The notes under the pieces were generated by a model. It was not told the origin of the DNA and ran no database searches. It saw only the letters and a program-made list of their open reading frames with translations. From the NCBI RefSeq assembly GCF_018802765.1, contig NZ_CP069163.1:124001-188000 (forward strand): a stretch of DNA of 64,000 nucleotides, in the 5' to 3' direction. Position 1 is the stretch's first letter. Every line of letters begins with the position of its first letter. Origin of the DNA: Paludibacterium sp. B53371. Lineage in GTDB: Bacteria; Pseudomonadota; Gammaproteobacteria; Burkholderiales; Chromobacteriaceae. Positions 16,808 through 25,764 of the stretch are shown one piece after another. The position numbers were made by a program, and so were the translations under genes.

Positions 16808-19633
16808 ATGAGTGGCATGGGTGACGCACTGGTAACGCCGGCGCAGACTGCCGATCAGGTGCTGAGCCTGGCCCGGTGGCTGTCCCCGGACGTCTGCCTG
16901 GCGATCTGGCATCAGGACGATCATGGCTGGCAGTGTCTGGCGACGTCGGATGACAGCGGGTCACTGCCGGTGCCGCAAGGAACGGATGCCGCCCTGATGC
17001 CGCATGCCGACCAGGGCATGTTGCCGGTCATGCATGGCCGGCAACAGCTGGGCTGTCTGGTCTGGCGCGGCATGCCGCAAGCCCAGGCCGCAACCCTGGT
17101 CAGCCTGCTTGCCCCGGCCTGGCTGGCCTGGCATCAGGCTGAGTCCGAGGCGCGCTCCCGGGTGGTGAAGGAAGCGCTGCTGGAGATCAGCCGCCTGTCC
17201 AGCGAGTGCACCGGCGTCGAGCAGTTTTTCTCCCAGGTTTACCGCTTGCTCGACCCGTTGTTTGCGGTCGGCAATCTGCACGTGGCACTGCTGGACGAGA
17301 GTGGCACGGCCCTGCGTTTCCCTTTCTATCGCAACCGCCACAGTGCCTTTGCCCCGGCCCCGGAACGATTGTTCCAGCTGGATGAGGTCCGCCAGGTCGA
17401 ACTGGCCATGCGGGTCGTGCGCACGCAAACCACCCTGTACCTTGACCAGGCTGCCGTGTATGAGGCCTTGCCGGATGAGACCGAGCCGCCGGTACTGTGG
17501 GTCGGCGAACCCCTGTTCGGTGCGGATGGCGTCGCCCGCGGTGCCGTGGTGCTGCAGCGCTATCAGGGCGAGCCGGTCTTTTCGGTGGCCGAGCAGCGTC
17601 TGTTCCAGTATACGGTTCGTGCCATGGGCAGTGCCCTGGCCCGGATGCAATACCGGGCGCAGCTGGAGCAGGAGGTCTGGCTGCGCACGCGTGAGCTGGA
17701 AGGTGCCAATGCCCGGTTGATGGCTGAAGTGGAAGAGCGTCGCCAGGCGCAGCAGGTGCAGCAGGTTCTGTTCGAGATTGCCGGGCTGGCCAATACCAGC
17801 CTGTCGCTGGCGGCATTCCTCGCCGGCGTGCATCGTCAGCTGGTTGAGCTGATGCCGGCCCACAATTTTCAGGTGGCGCTGTATGACCCCCTGAGCGACA
17901 CCATTCGTTTTCCCTACAGCGTCGATGAGCATGAGGCCGATCCGGCCCCGCACAAGCCGGGACGCGGCCTGATCGAGCAGGTGCTGCACAGCGGCCTGCC
18001 GGTGCTGGCGCGGCCGCGCCAGCAGTCGGGTGCCTTGCAGGGGCAGCTCGCTGAGGCCGAGAGCTGGCTGGGTGTGCCGCTGTATAGCGGGCACGATCTG
18101 CTCGGGGTGTTGTCGGTACGCAGCTATCAGCAGGGGGTGTTGTTCAGCTTCCGCGATCAGCAAGTACTGGCTTGCGTCGCCAACAGCATCGGCAGCGCCC
18201 TGACGCGGGTACGGGTGCTGGAAGAGTTGCAGCGGGCCTACGCCGAGCTGGAGGAGCGGGTGCGTGAGCGCACCAGTGCGCTGGATGCGGTCAATGCTCA
18301 ACTGCAATTCGACAGCATGCATGACTCCCTGACCAAGCTGCCCAATCGAAGCTTCTTTGCCAAAACGCTGCGCCGTACCTGGGAAGCCTATGTCAACGGC
18401 GTCGGCGAGCGCTTTGCCGTGTTCTTCATCGACCTGGATCGTTTCAAGCTGGTCAATGACACCCTGGGTCATCTGGCCGGCGATCATCTGCTGGCCGAAG
18501 CGGGCAGCCGCATCCGCAATTGCATGCGTCAGAACGATTTCATGGCGCGCCTGGGCGGCGATGAATTTGCTGTGCTGCTGGTCGGCATGAGCCAGATCGA
18601 AGGTTGCGAAATGATTGCGCGCCGTATGGTGGCCGAGTTCGAGCGCCCGATCATCATTGCCGGCCGAGAGGTGTTTACCACCGCCAGCCTGGGCGTGGTG
18701 CTGGCAGATCGCGAACACCACCACAGTGCCGATGACCTGTTGCGCGATGCCGACCATGCCATGTACCGCACCAAGCAGCAGGGACGGCACGGCTTTACCG
18801 TGTTCAATCATGAATTGCGTGCCGATCAGGCTGATCAATTGGCCATGGAGGCCGAGCTGCGCCGGGCCCTCGACGATGAAGACCAGCTGGTGCCCTACTA
18901 TCAGCCCTTTATCGAGGCCGACACCGGGCGTCTGGCCGGCTTCGAGGCCCTGGTACGCTGGCGCCACCCGATGCGTGGCCTGATTTCGCCCTCCAGTTTC
19001 CTGCCGATCGCCGAAGAAAGTGGCCTGATCATGCGGCTCGACCGCTACATGATCCAGGCGGCGTGCGCCCAGTGGCGCCAGTGGCTGGATGCCGGGCGCG
19101 TGGGGCCGGGCATGGCCTTGCACGTCAATTTGTCTTCCGCCAATCTGCAGGATGCCCAACTGGTCGGCTGGATTGCAGACCTGATTCGCCAGCATGATCT
19201 GCAGCCAGGCATGCTGCACCTCGAAATCACCGAAACTGCGCTGATCGATGTTCCGGACACCGCCGCCACGGTGATGCGGCAGCTGCATCAGATGGGGCTG
19301 CGGCTGGCGCTGGATGACTTCGGTACCGGCTATTCGGCGCTGTCCTACCTGCATCGCTATCGCTTCGATGTCCTGAAGATCGACCAGTCTTTCGTGTTTG
19401 ATGTCGATCGTACCGAAGAGTCTGCCGCCATTGTGCGCGCCATCCTGGCACTGGCCGAGGCGCTCGCCCTGGAGGTGGTGGCCGAGGGGGTGGAAACCGC
19501 TTCGCAACTACAGCGTCTGCGTGCCATGGGATGCAACAAGGTGCAGGGTTATCTGTTTTCTCACCCCGCCCCGGCCGGCGATGTTGACTGGCTGAGGCTG
19601 GCGGCCATCGAGCAGGAGTACGCCATTGTCTGA
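16808..19633 (+). CDS. GAF-GAF-GGDEF-EAL cyclic-di-GMP enzyme
   Basis: A 941-residue cytoplasmic bifunctional signalling protein. Order: N-terminal region, GAF-like sensor (about 115-285), coiled coil, second GAF-like sensor (about 320-470), coiled coil, GGDEF (about 505-670), EAL (about 685-935). The diguanylate cyclase site GGDEF is intact at 583-587. The inhibitory I-site RxxD is present five residues before it (RQND, 574-577). The phosphodiesterase residues look complete: EAL at 713-715, HVNLS, EITE, DDFGTGYS, KID, AEGVET and QGY. Both activities are therefore possible. No membrane segments are seen. It lies between bioF and bioH, 27 bases before the latter, so it is probably transcribed with the biotin genes. 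No known pathway link explains this. Confidence 0.93.
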   Translation: MSGMGDALVTPAQTADQVLSLARWLSPDVCLAIWHQDDHGWQCLATSDDSGSLPVPQGTDAALMPHADQGMLPVMHGRQQLGCLVWRGMPQAQAATLVSLLAPAWLAWHQAESEARSRVVKEALLEISRLSSECTGVEQFFSQVYRLLDPLFAVGNLHVALLDESGTALRFPFYRNRHSAFAPAPERLFQLDEVRQVELAMRVVRTQTTLYLDQAAVYEALPDETEPPVLWVGEPLFGADGVARGAVVLQRYQGEPVFSVAEQRLFQYTVRAMGSALARMQYRAQLEQEVWLRTRELEGANARLMAEVEERRQAQQVQQVLFEIAGLANTSLSLAAFLAGVHRQLVELMPAHNFQVALYDPLSDTIRFPYSVDEHEADPAPHKPGRGLIEQVLHSGLPVLARPRQQSGALQGQLAEAESWLGVPLYSGHDLLGVLSVRSYQQGVLFSFRDQQVLACVANSIGSALTRVRVLEELQRAYAELEERVRERTSALDAVNAQLQFDSMHDSLTKLPNRSFFAKTLRRTWEAYVNGVGERFAVFFIDLDRFKLVNDTLGHLAGDHLLAEAGSRIRNCMRQNDFMARLGGDEFAVLLVGMSQIEGCEMIARRMVAEFERPIIIAGREVFTTASLGVVLADREHHHSADDLLRDADHAMYRTKQQGRHGFTVFNHELRADQADQLAMEAELRRALDDEDQLVPYYQPFIEADTGRLAGFEALVRWRHPMRGLISPSSFLPIAEESGLIMRLDRYMIQAACAQWRQWLDAGRVGPGMALHVNLSSANLQDAQLVGWIADLIRQHDLQPGMLHLEITETALIDVPDTAATVMRQLHQMGLRLALDDFGTGYSALSYLHRYRFDVLKIDQSFVFDVDRTEESAAIVRAILALAEALALEVVAEGVETASQLQRLRAMGCNKVQGYLFSHPAPAGDVDWLRLAAIEQEYAIV

Positions 19634-19660
19634 TTTTCCCGTCGGCACACAGGGGGCGGT

Positions 19661-20425
19661 ATGACCCTGTATGTCGAAACCATCGGCCGTGGTGCCGATG
19701 TCGTCCTGTTGCATGGCTGGGGGTTGCACGGCGGGGTGTTTGCCCGCGTTGCCGAGTCTCTGGCCGAACAATATTGTGTCCATTGCGTCGACTTGCCCGG
19801 CCATGGGGCCTCCGCGCCGCTTGAGCCTTATCAGGGCGAGCAGGTCGTGGGGTTGCTGAATGCGCAGTTCCCCTGGCCGGTGCATGTGGTCGGCTGGTCG
19901 CTGGGCGGGCTGATCGGTCAATACTGGGCGCTGCAGGCTCCGCAGCAAGTGCGCAGCCTGGCGCTGGTGGCCTCCAGTCCCTGCTTCGTCAAGAAGGCAG
20001 ACTGGCCCCACGCTCAGTCTGCCGCCGCCATCGAGGCGGTGGGTGCCAGTCTGGACGCGGCGTTTGAAGTCACTCTGGAGCGTTTTCTGGCACTACAGAT
20101 GCTGGGATCGAGCAGTGCGCGCGATACGCTGAAAGCGCTGCGGGCGCAGTTATTCGCCCACGGCCGTCCGCAAGGCTTGCTGGCGGCGCTGCAACTGCTG
20201 CTGCAGGCTGACTTGCGTGGCCGCACCCGCGAGATTCAGTGCCCGGTCGGCCTGTTTTATGGCCAGCGTGATGTCCTCACGCCGCCCGCTGCCGGTGAAT
20301 GGCTGGCCAGCCAGCTGCCTTCCGCTACAATGATCACCTTTGCGCAAGCCTCTCACGCGCCGTTTCTGTCCCATGAGGCGGCGTTCCTCGCAAGCTTGAC
20401 CGAATTTCTGGATTGCCATGCATGA
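19661..20425 (+). CDS. bioH: pimeloyl-ACP methyl ester carboxylesterase BioH
   Basis: A 254-residue alpha/beta hydrolase that removes the methyl ester from pimeloyl-ACP, releasing the chain for BioF. Features: oxyanion region LLHGWGLHG, the nucleophile elbow GWSLGG with Ser80, an Asp in the FYGQRDVLTP segment, and a His in QASHAPFLS near the C terminus. It overlaps bioC by ATGA, which confirms the bioH-bioC pairing and supports BioH over a generic esterase. Confidence 0.94.
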   Translation: MTLYVETIGRGADVVLLHGWGLHGGVFARVAESLAEQYCVHCVDLPGHGASAPLEPYQGEQVVGLLNAQFPWPVHVVGWSLGGLIGQYWALQAPQQVRSLALVASSPCFVKKADWPHAQSAAAIEAVGASLDAAFEVTLERFLALQMLGSSSARDTLKALRAQLFAHGRPQGLLAALQLLLQADLRGRTREIQCPVGLFYGQRDVLTPPAAGEWLASQLPSATMITFAQASHAPFLSHEAAFLASLTEFLDCHA

Positions 20426-21315
20426 GTGAAGTTTTTTATACCGACAAGGCGCGGGTTCGCGCGGCTTTCGAGCGCGCCGCCGCCAGTTATGACTGTGCTG
20501 CGGTGTTGCAGCGCGAGGTCGCGCAGCGCATGGCCGAACGACTCGATTACATCAAGCTGCAGCCCGGCGTCATCCTCGATGCCGGCAGCGGCACGGGAAC
20601 AGGGGCCGCCGAGCTGCGCCGCCGTTATCCCGATGCCAGGGTGATCGAGCTGGATCTCGCCCATGCCATGCTGGCCGCGTCGCGCAGCCGGCAGCAGCAA
20701 CAGGCCGGGCTGATGGACCGGCTGTTTCAGCGCAACAAGCCCTGGCAGGTGTGCGCCGATATCGAGCGCTTGCCCCTGGCCGATGCCAGTGTGGACATGA
20801 TCTGGTCTAATCTGGCCATTCAGTGGGTCAATGTGCCGGACGGGGCCTTTGCCGAGTTCCGCCGCGTGCTCAAGCCGGGAGGCATGATCCTGTTTTCCAC
20901 CCTGGGACCGGATACGCTGCAGGAACTTCGACAGTCCTTTGCCGGTCTGGATGGGTTTACCCACGTCAATCAGTTCATCGACATGCACGATCTGGGCGAT
21001 GCCATGCTGGCGGGCGGTTTGTCCGAACCGGTGATGGACATGGAAAAAATCGTCATGACCTATGAGGGCGTACGCGACGTCATGCACGATCTGAAAGCCA
21101 TCGGTGCCCACAATGCGACTGCCGGACGCGGGCGCGGCCTGATGGGCAAGCAGGCATGGCGGCAGGTGGAGGCCCGTTACGAGACGCTGCGCCGCGACGG
21201 ACGCCTGCCGGCAACCTACGAGGTGGTCTATGGCCACGCCTGGCGCGGGCAGGACAAACCTTCGCGTACTTTGCCGGATGGGCGTCAGGTGATTGAATTC
21301 CAGCCCAGGCGCTGA
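20422..21315 (+). CDS. bioC: malonyl-ACP O-methyltransferase BioC
   Basis: A 297-residue SAM-dependent methyltransferase that caps malonyl-ACP so that fatty acid synthesis can build the pimeloyl chain. The SAM-binding motif is ILDAGSGTGTGAAEL, followed by the acidic ribose-binding VIELDLAHAM. WSNLAIQWV and RVLKPGGMILFSTLGPDTLQEL are characteristic of BioC. The start ATG at 20422 overlaps the bioH stop (ATGA). It is longer than E. coli BioC (251), which is common in betaproteobacteria. Confidence 0.95.
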   Translation: MSEVFYTDKARVRAAFERAAASYDCAAVLQREVAQRMAERLDYIKLQPGVILDAGSGTGTGAAELRRRYPDARVIELDLAHAMLAASRSRQQQQAGLMDRLFQRNKPWQVCADIERLPLADASVDMIWSNLAIQWVNVPDGAFAEFRRVLKPGGMILFSTLGPDTLQELRQSFAGLDGFTHVNQFIDMHDLGDAMLAGGLSEPVMDMEKIVMTYEGVRDVMHDLKAIGAHNATAGRGRGLMGKQAWRQVEARYETLRRDGRLPATYEVVYGHAWRGQDKPSRTLPDGRQVIEFQPRR

Positions 21316-21386
21316 GCGCGCGGGGGCTGGCCATGCAGTCGGGGCAACCTGGCCGCATGGCCTTTGTTTTTTATAGAGATGAGTTC

Positions 21387-22286
21387 ATGAAGATTTACAA
21401 ACAAACTGCGCTGTTGCTGCTGGCCGGCCTGCTGGCCGCCTGTGGCTCCCTGTCTCACAAACCCGAGCCGGTGGTCGCGCCCAAACCGGTTACGCCGCCG
21501 CATATCAGAATTGGTCTGGCGCTCGGGGGGGGGGCCGCCAAGGGGTTTGCCCATGTCGGGGTGATCAAGGTGCTCGAGGCCAACGGCATCGTGCCGGATA
21601 TCGTCACCGGCACCAGCGCCGGCAGCGTGGTGGGCAGTCTGTATGCTGCCGGCTATTCGCCTGCGCAGCTGCAACAGATCGCCGTGCGGCTCGATGAAAC
21701 CAATCTGGCCGACTTCACCCTGTCGACGCGTGGCTTCATCAAGGGCGAGCGCCTGCAGTCCTTCATCAATACCCAGGTGCAGAATCGTCCGATCGAAAAG
21801 CTGGCCAAACCCTTCGGCGCGGTGGCCACCGAGCTGGACACCGGCAAGCGGGTGGTCTTCCGTCTGGGCAATACCGGCCAGGCCGTTCGCGCCTCGGCCA
21901 GCATTCCCAATGTCTTCCTGCCGGTGGACATTGCCGGGCACCGCTATGTGGATGGTGGCCTGGTCAGTCCGGTGCCGGTCAGCGCCGCACATGAGATGGG
22001 GGCCGACCTGGTGATCGCTGTCGACATTTCCGCCCGTCCCAAGGCCGGTGCGGCAACCGGCTTCCTGTCCACGCTGGACCAGAGTCTGAATATCATGAGC
22101 GTGGCGGCGCTGGCCAGTGAATTGAAGCAGGCCGATGTTGTGATCCGGCCGCAGGTACAGAATATCGGCTCTGCCGCCTTTGATGCCCGTAATCAGGCGA
22201 TTCGTGCCGGTGAACTCGCTGCCCAGCAGGCGGTTGCCCAGATCAGGGCCAGGCTGCAACAGAAGCAACTGGCCATGACAAAGTAA
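21387..22286 (+). CDS. patatin-like phospholipase lipoprotein (RssA-like)
   Basis: A 299-residue lipoprotein. The signal peptide ends in LLAAC-GS, so it is probably membrane anchored. It is followed by a patatin domain with the oxyanion loop LGGGAAKG, the nucleophile elbow GTSAGS and the catalytic Asp in DGG (YVDGGLVSPVPV). The Ser-Asp dyad is intact, so lipid acyl hydrolase activity is likely; the substrate is unknown. ATG 21387 is selected because the lipoprotein signal begins there. Confidence 0.9.
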   Translation: MKIYKQTALLLLAGLLAACGSLSHKPEPVVAPKPVTPPHIRIGLALGGGAAKGFAHVGVIKVLEANGIVPDIVTGTSAGSVVGSLYAAGYSPAQLQQIAVRLDETNLADFTLSTRGFIKGERLQSFINTQVQNRPIEKLAKPFGAVATELDTGKRVVFRLGNTGQAVRASASIPNVFLPVDIAGHRYVDGGLVSPVPVSAAHEMGADLVIAVDISARPKAGAATGFLSTLDQSLNIMSVAALASELKQADVVIRPQVQNIGSAAFDARNQAIRAGELAAQQAVAQIRARLQQKQLAMTK

Positions 22287-22326
22287 TGGCATACTCAGCA
22301 AAGCACCGTTTTCCAAGGAGGAGTGC

Positions 22327-22980
22327 ATGATCAAACTGTATGGAGCGCCGCTTTCGCCGTACTACAACAAGGTGCGGATCGCCTTGCTGGAAAAGGGCGT
22401 GAAATTCGAGGAAATACTGCAACGCCCGTCGCAGGATGCCGAGGTCCTGGCGTGCAGCCCGCTGGGCAAGATTCCCTACGTCGAGATCGGGCAGTTCCAC
22501 CTGTCGGAATCGACCGCCATCATCGAGTGGCTGGAAGATGCCTATCCCACCGCCAGCCTGCTGCCTCCGACCCCCAATAGCCGGGCGCTGTCGCGGCAGC
22601 TGATGCAGTTGATCGACCTGGATCTGATCCAGGGTTGTGCACCGTTCCAGCGTCACAAGGTCTTTGGTGCGCCGCTGGATGAGCAGGCCCGCAGCGATGC
22701 GCGCGCCAAGATCATCCGGACCCTGGCGGGGATGGCGCGCATTGCGGTCTTCGCACCCTTCCTGGCGGGCGATACCTTCAGCTATGCCGACCTGTCGGCC
22801 GCGGCGGTGTTGCCCGGTGTGAAGCTGGCCAGCGACATGCTGGGTGAAGATCTGCTGCAGCATTTGCCCGGGGCGGAGACCTATCTGGCACAACTGGCCA
22901 AGCGCCAGACCGTGACCACCACCTGGGCGGCGCGCGACAAGGCGCTGGCCTACCTGCTGGAACAGGCGGCAAACAAATGA
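22327..22980 (+). CDS. glutathione S-transferase family protein
   Basis: A 217-residue cytosolic GST. The thioredoxin-like N domain starts with KLYGAPLSPYYNKVRIALLEKG, where Ser and Tyr take the catalytic position. It has the cis-Pro segment GKIPYVEIG and the glutathione-binding SESTAIIEWLEDAYP. The all-helical C domain carries GDTFSYADLSAAAVL. An AAGGAGGAG site precedes the ATG. The substrate cannot be told. It ends at a shared terminator with convergent dinB. Confidence 0.9.
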   Translation: MIKLYGAPLSPYYNKVRIALLEKGVKFEEILQRPSQDAEVLACSPLGKIPYVEIGQFHLSESTAIIEWLEDAYPTASLLPPTPNSRALSRQLMQLIDLDLIQGCAPFQRHKVFGAPLDEQARSDARAKIIRTLAGMARIAVFAPFLAGDTFSYADLSAAAVLPGVKLASDMLGEDLLQHLPGAETYLAQLAKRQTVTTTWAARDKALAYLLEQAANK

Positions 22981-22986
22981 CAGGAA

Positions 22987-23013
22987 AGCCGGGCCGCATG
23001 GCCCGGTTTGGCT
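22987..23013. terminator. terminator between gst and dinB
   Basis: CCGGGCC (22989-22995) pairs with GGCCCGG (23000-23006), followed by TTTGGCTTT on the plus strand and by CTTTCCTG on the minus strand. It separates two convergent genes. Confidence 0.7.
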
Positions 23014-24078
23014 TTAGTCGAACAAGGGCAATTGTCTGGCCGTCGGTTCGCTGGTCCCGGTATCGAGCCTGACCCCGACGCCGACCAGCCGCACCGGTTG
23101 CTGGCCGCGGGCATAGCCCATCTGCAGCAGTTGAGTGAAATGCGCGGCATCCAGCCGGCTGTCTGCCTGTTCCACGGTGGTCTGGCTGAAGTCGGTAAAC
23201 TTCAGTTTGCAGCTGATGCCGCGCCAGCTCGGATTGCCGGCACGTGCAATGCGCTCCTGCAGTTTTTGCAGCAAGACCGGCAGGGTCGCCAGGCAGGCGT
23301 CCAGATCCGGCAAGTCGGTGGCATAGGTCTCTTCGACGCTGATACTCTTGCGCACCCGGTCCACGGCCACTTCCCGCTCATCTTCGCCCCTGGCCAGCTG
23401 GAACAACCGTTCGCCGAAGCGGCCAAATGCCAGCAATAAATCTGCCCGCGGGCGAGTTCGCAGATCGGCGCAGGTTTCAATGCCCATGCGCTTCATCCGC
23501 TCCGCCGTGACCTTGCCGATGCCCGGGACTTTGCTGACCGGCAGGGCCGCCACAAAAGCATCGACCTCATCCGGCAGAATCACCTTCTGACCATCCGGCT
23601 TGTGCCAGTCGCTGGCGACCTTGGCGAGGAATTTGTTGGGGGCGATGCCGGCGGAGGCGGTGATACCGATTTCATCGCGAATGCGCTGACGGATCGCTTC
23701 CGCCATCAGGGTGGCGCTGCCGCGGCAATGGGGCTGGCCGCTGACATCCAGGTAGGCCTCATCCAGCGACAGGGGTTCGATCAGGGTCGTGTAGTCGCGA
23801 TAAATCGACATGATGCGCTGGCTGGCTTCTTTGTAGCGGGCCATGTCCGGCGGGACGATCAGCAATGACGGACACAGCATCAGGGCGCGTCGCGACGACA
23901 TGGCAGAATGGACACCAAAACGGCGCGCTTCGTAATTGCAGGTGGCGATCACCCCGCGACTGTCCGGCCGGCCACCCACCGCCAGCGGAATCCCTCGCCA
24001 GGACGGGTTGTCCCGCATTTCGATCGAGGCGTAGAAACAGTCACAGTCGATATGGATGATCTTGCGGCCGGGTGTCAT
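23014..24078 (-). CDS. dinB: DNA polymerase IV (DinB)
   Basis: A 354-residue Y-family translesion polymerase. The palm contains the metal-binding IIHIDCDCFYASIEM at the N terminus and SLDEAYLDVS with the second acidic pair. The helix-hairpin-helix segment VPGIGKVTAERMKRMGI and the C-terminal little-finger domain follow. It ends in RQLPLFD, which resembles a beta-clamp-binding motif (QLxLF). The frame is open to 24300, but conservation starts at ATG 24078. I see no LexA-type box in the upstream 200 bp. Confidence 0.95.
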   Translation of the reverse strand: MTPGRKIIHIDCDCFYASIEMRDNPSWRGIPLAVGGRPDSRGVIATCNYEARRFGVHSAMSSRRALMLCPSLLIVPPDMARYKEASQRIMSIYRDYTTLIEPLSLDEAYLDVSGQPHCRGSATLMAEAIRQRIRDEIGITASAGIAPNKFLAKVASDWHKPDGQKVILPDEVDAFVAALPVSKVPGIGKVTAERMKRMGIETCADLRTRPRADLLLAFGRFGERLFQLARGEDEREVAVDRVRKSISVEETYATDLPDLDACLATLPVLLQKLQERIARAGNPSWRGISCKLKFTDFSQTTVEQADSRLDAAHFTQLLQMGYARGQQPVRLVGVGVRLDTGTSEPTARQLPLFD

Positions 24079-24296
24079 GACATGCACAGAGGGTGGCAGG
24101 TACGGGCGAATGGAGCCGCCGATTCCCCGGGTCATCCTCCATCTTTTCCTTATTGGTGTCGACCTGGCGTGTTTGCGGGAATCGGCGCTGGGTATGCGTG
24201 CTCCGGACGCCAGTGTGCACGTCCGGGCCGAAAGGGTAAAGGACAGGGCTGGATGTTGCGCTGCATCATGTGGACTGGATGCAACGCAACAGTTGG
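24079..24296. other. intergenic region upstream of dinB
   Basis: 218 bases with no gene seen. The dinB frame continues through it without stops, but the translation has no family resemblance. It should hold the dinB promoter; no convincing -35/-10 pair was recognised. Confidence 0.4.
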
Positions 24297-24785
24297 TCAA
24301 TCCATCTTCATACCGTCGTGCATGTCACCGTGCATCTCATGCCCGGCGGCCATATCACGGACGGCCACATTCAGCTTGACCTCACCGGCACGGGCGAAAT
24401 GCAGGGTGATGGCAAAGTGCTCACCCTGCTTCAGCGGCTTTTTCAGTCCCATCAGCATGATGTGGAAGCCACCCGGCGCAAATTTGACGGTTTTGCCGGC
24501 GGCAATCTCGACACCCCCTTCGACCTCGCGCATGCGCATGACGCCATTGTCCATGCTGGTATGGTGCAGCTGGGCCTGATCGGCGACGGCCGTGCTGACC
24601 GAGATCAGTTTGTCACTGCTGGCGCCATGATTGCTGATGGTGAGGTAGGCCGCACCATTGGCGGCCTGAGCGGCCGTCGAGCGAGCCCATACGCCGTCGA
24701 TGGTCAGATCGCCTGCCTTGACCGGATGGGCCGATGCCAATTGACTGGCCAGTAGCAAAAAGACCGCAGCAAATAACTTCTTCAT
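24297..24785 (-). CDS. periplasmic copper chaperone PCu(A)C
   Basis: A 162-residue exported protein with a signal peptide (about 1-20). The H(M)x10Mx21HxM copper-binding motif is visible: HHTSMDNGVMRM and, later, GGFHIMLMGLK. PCuAC proteins deliver Cu(I) to the CuA or CuB sites of respiratory oxidases. An extra His/Met-rich tail (HEMHGDMHDGMKMD, final 14 residues) adds potential copper ligands; such tails are variable in the family. A GAGG site precedes the ATG. Divergent from marC. Confidence 0.92.
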   Translation of the reverse strand: MKKLFAAVFLLLASQLASAHPVKAGDLTIDGVWARSTAAQAANGAAYLTISNHGASSDKLISVSTAVADQAQLHHTSMDNGVMRMREVEGGVEIAAGKTVKFAPGGFHIMLMGLKKPLKQGEHFAITLHFARAGEVKLNVAVRDMAAGHEMHGDMHDGMKMD

Positions 24786-24902
24786 ATGACCTCGCGCAGA
24801 TGAATGATGACTACGTCAAATTAACATGGGCTGATTCAGAGCAAAAGCGGCAAATTGCCACACTCCCTTATGCTAATCTGCGACCTGAAACTACCTTTAG
24901 CC

Positions 24903-24932
24903 GCCGCACCGGGGCTTTTTGACCCGTGCGGC
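24903..24932. other. hairpin in the marC leader
   Basis: GCCGCAC (24903-24909) pairs with GTGCGGC (24926-24932), extended by GGG/CCC past one bulged base, with a T-rich loop. It ends 40 bases before marC. It may be a leader structure or the end of an older transcript; no T run follows the stem. Confidence 0.35.
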
Positions 24933-24972
24933 ATTAGAATGAGCCGCCTCGACCATTTCGGTTGCTAACAAC

Positions 24973-25620
24973 ATGTTCAAGACCTTTTTCCTGCAGTACC
25001 TGTTTGGTGGCCTGATCAGCCTGATCACGATTACCAACCCGCTGTCGAAAATCCCGATGTTTGTCACCCTGACGGCCGGCATGAGTGACCTGCGCCGCAA
25101 CCATCAGGCCAAGATGGCAGCGGTCTATGCAGGATCGATCATGGCAGTCAGCCTGCTGGCCGGTAACGTCATCCTGTCGGTCTTCGGCATCTCCTATGGG
25201 GCGCTGCGTATTGCCGGCGGGTTTGTCGTGGCGGTGCTGGGCTATCGCATGCTGTTCCTGTCACAGGATCCGGGGCAGGCCCCCAAGCCGAGCAATAATC
25301 GCGAAGATTACGCTTTCTTTCCGCTGGCCATGCCCGGCATCAGTGGTCCCGGGACCATTGCCGTGGTGATCGGCATCGCCACGGAGATCGCCGAAGAGCA
25401 CTCGCTGGCGACCAAGGCGCTGGCTTTCGGCATGACCTTCACCGCCATCTTTCTGACCAGCCTGGGCATGTGGTTTGTCTTGCGCTTCTCGGCCTTGCTG
25501 TCCGAAAAGATGGGGCGCAACGGCACGGAGGTCATGACACGGCTGCTGGGCTTCCTGCTGATTTGTGTCGGTGTGCAGTTCATCGGCTCGGGCATCCGCA
25601 GCTTCATGGCCGGTTCCTGA
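24973..25620 (+). CDS. MarC/UPF0056 family membrane protein
   Basis: A 215-residue integral membrane protein with about six hydrophobic segments. The family features are ITITNPLSKIPMFVTLT at the N terminus, FGISYGALRIAGGFVVAVLGYRM, and the second-half repeat FFPLAMPGISGPGTIAVVIG. The MarC family was once linked to multiple antibiotic resistance, but that role was not upheld; its function is unknown. A terminator follows at 25645. Confidence 0.9.
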   Translation: MFKTFFLQYLFGGLISLITITNPLSKIPMFVTLTAGMSDLRRNHQAKMAAVYAGSIMAVSLLAGNVILSVFGISYGALRIAGGFVVAVLGYRMLFLSQDPGQAPKPSNNREDYAFFPLAMPGISGPGTIAVVIGIATEIAEEHSLATKALAFGMTFTAIFLTSLGMWFVLRFSALLSEKMGRNGTEVMTRLLGFLLICVGVQFIGSGIRSFMAGS

Positions 25621-25644
25621 TCTGTAGTCAAACTACTTTTTTGC

Positions 25645-25688
25645 AACAGCCCGTTTGCTACTCGGCACACGGGCTGTTTGTCTTTTTA
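25645..25688 (+). terminator. rho-independent terminator of marC
   Basis: AACAGCCCGT (25645-25654) pairs perfectly with ACGGGCTGTT (25669-25678), followed by TGTCTTTTT. Confidence 0.85.
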
Positions 25689-25764
25689 TCAACGATTTGA
25701 CCATTGTCATGGTGCGGCGCACACTTGAAATGTAGTTTTATTTCAAAATCTGCCAGGGGGTGCC

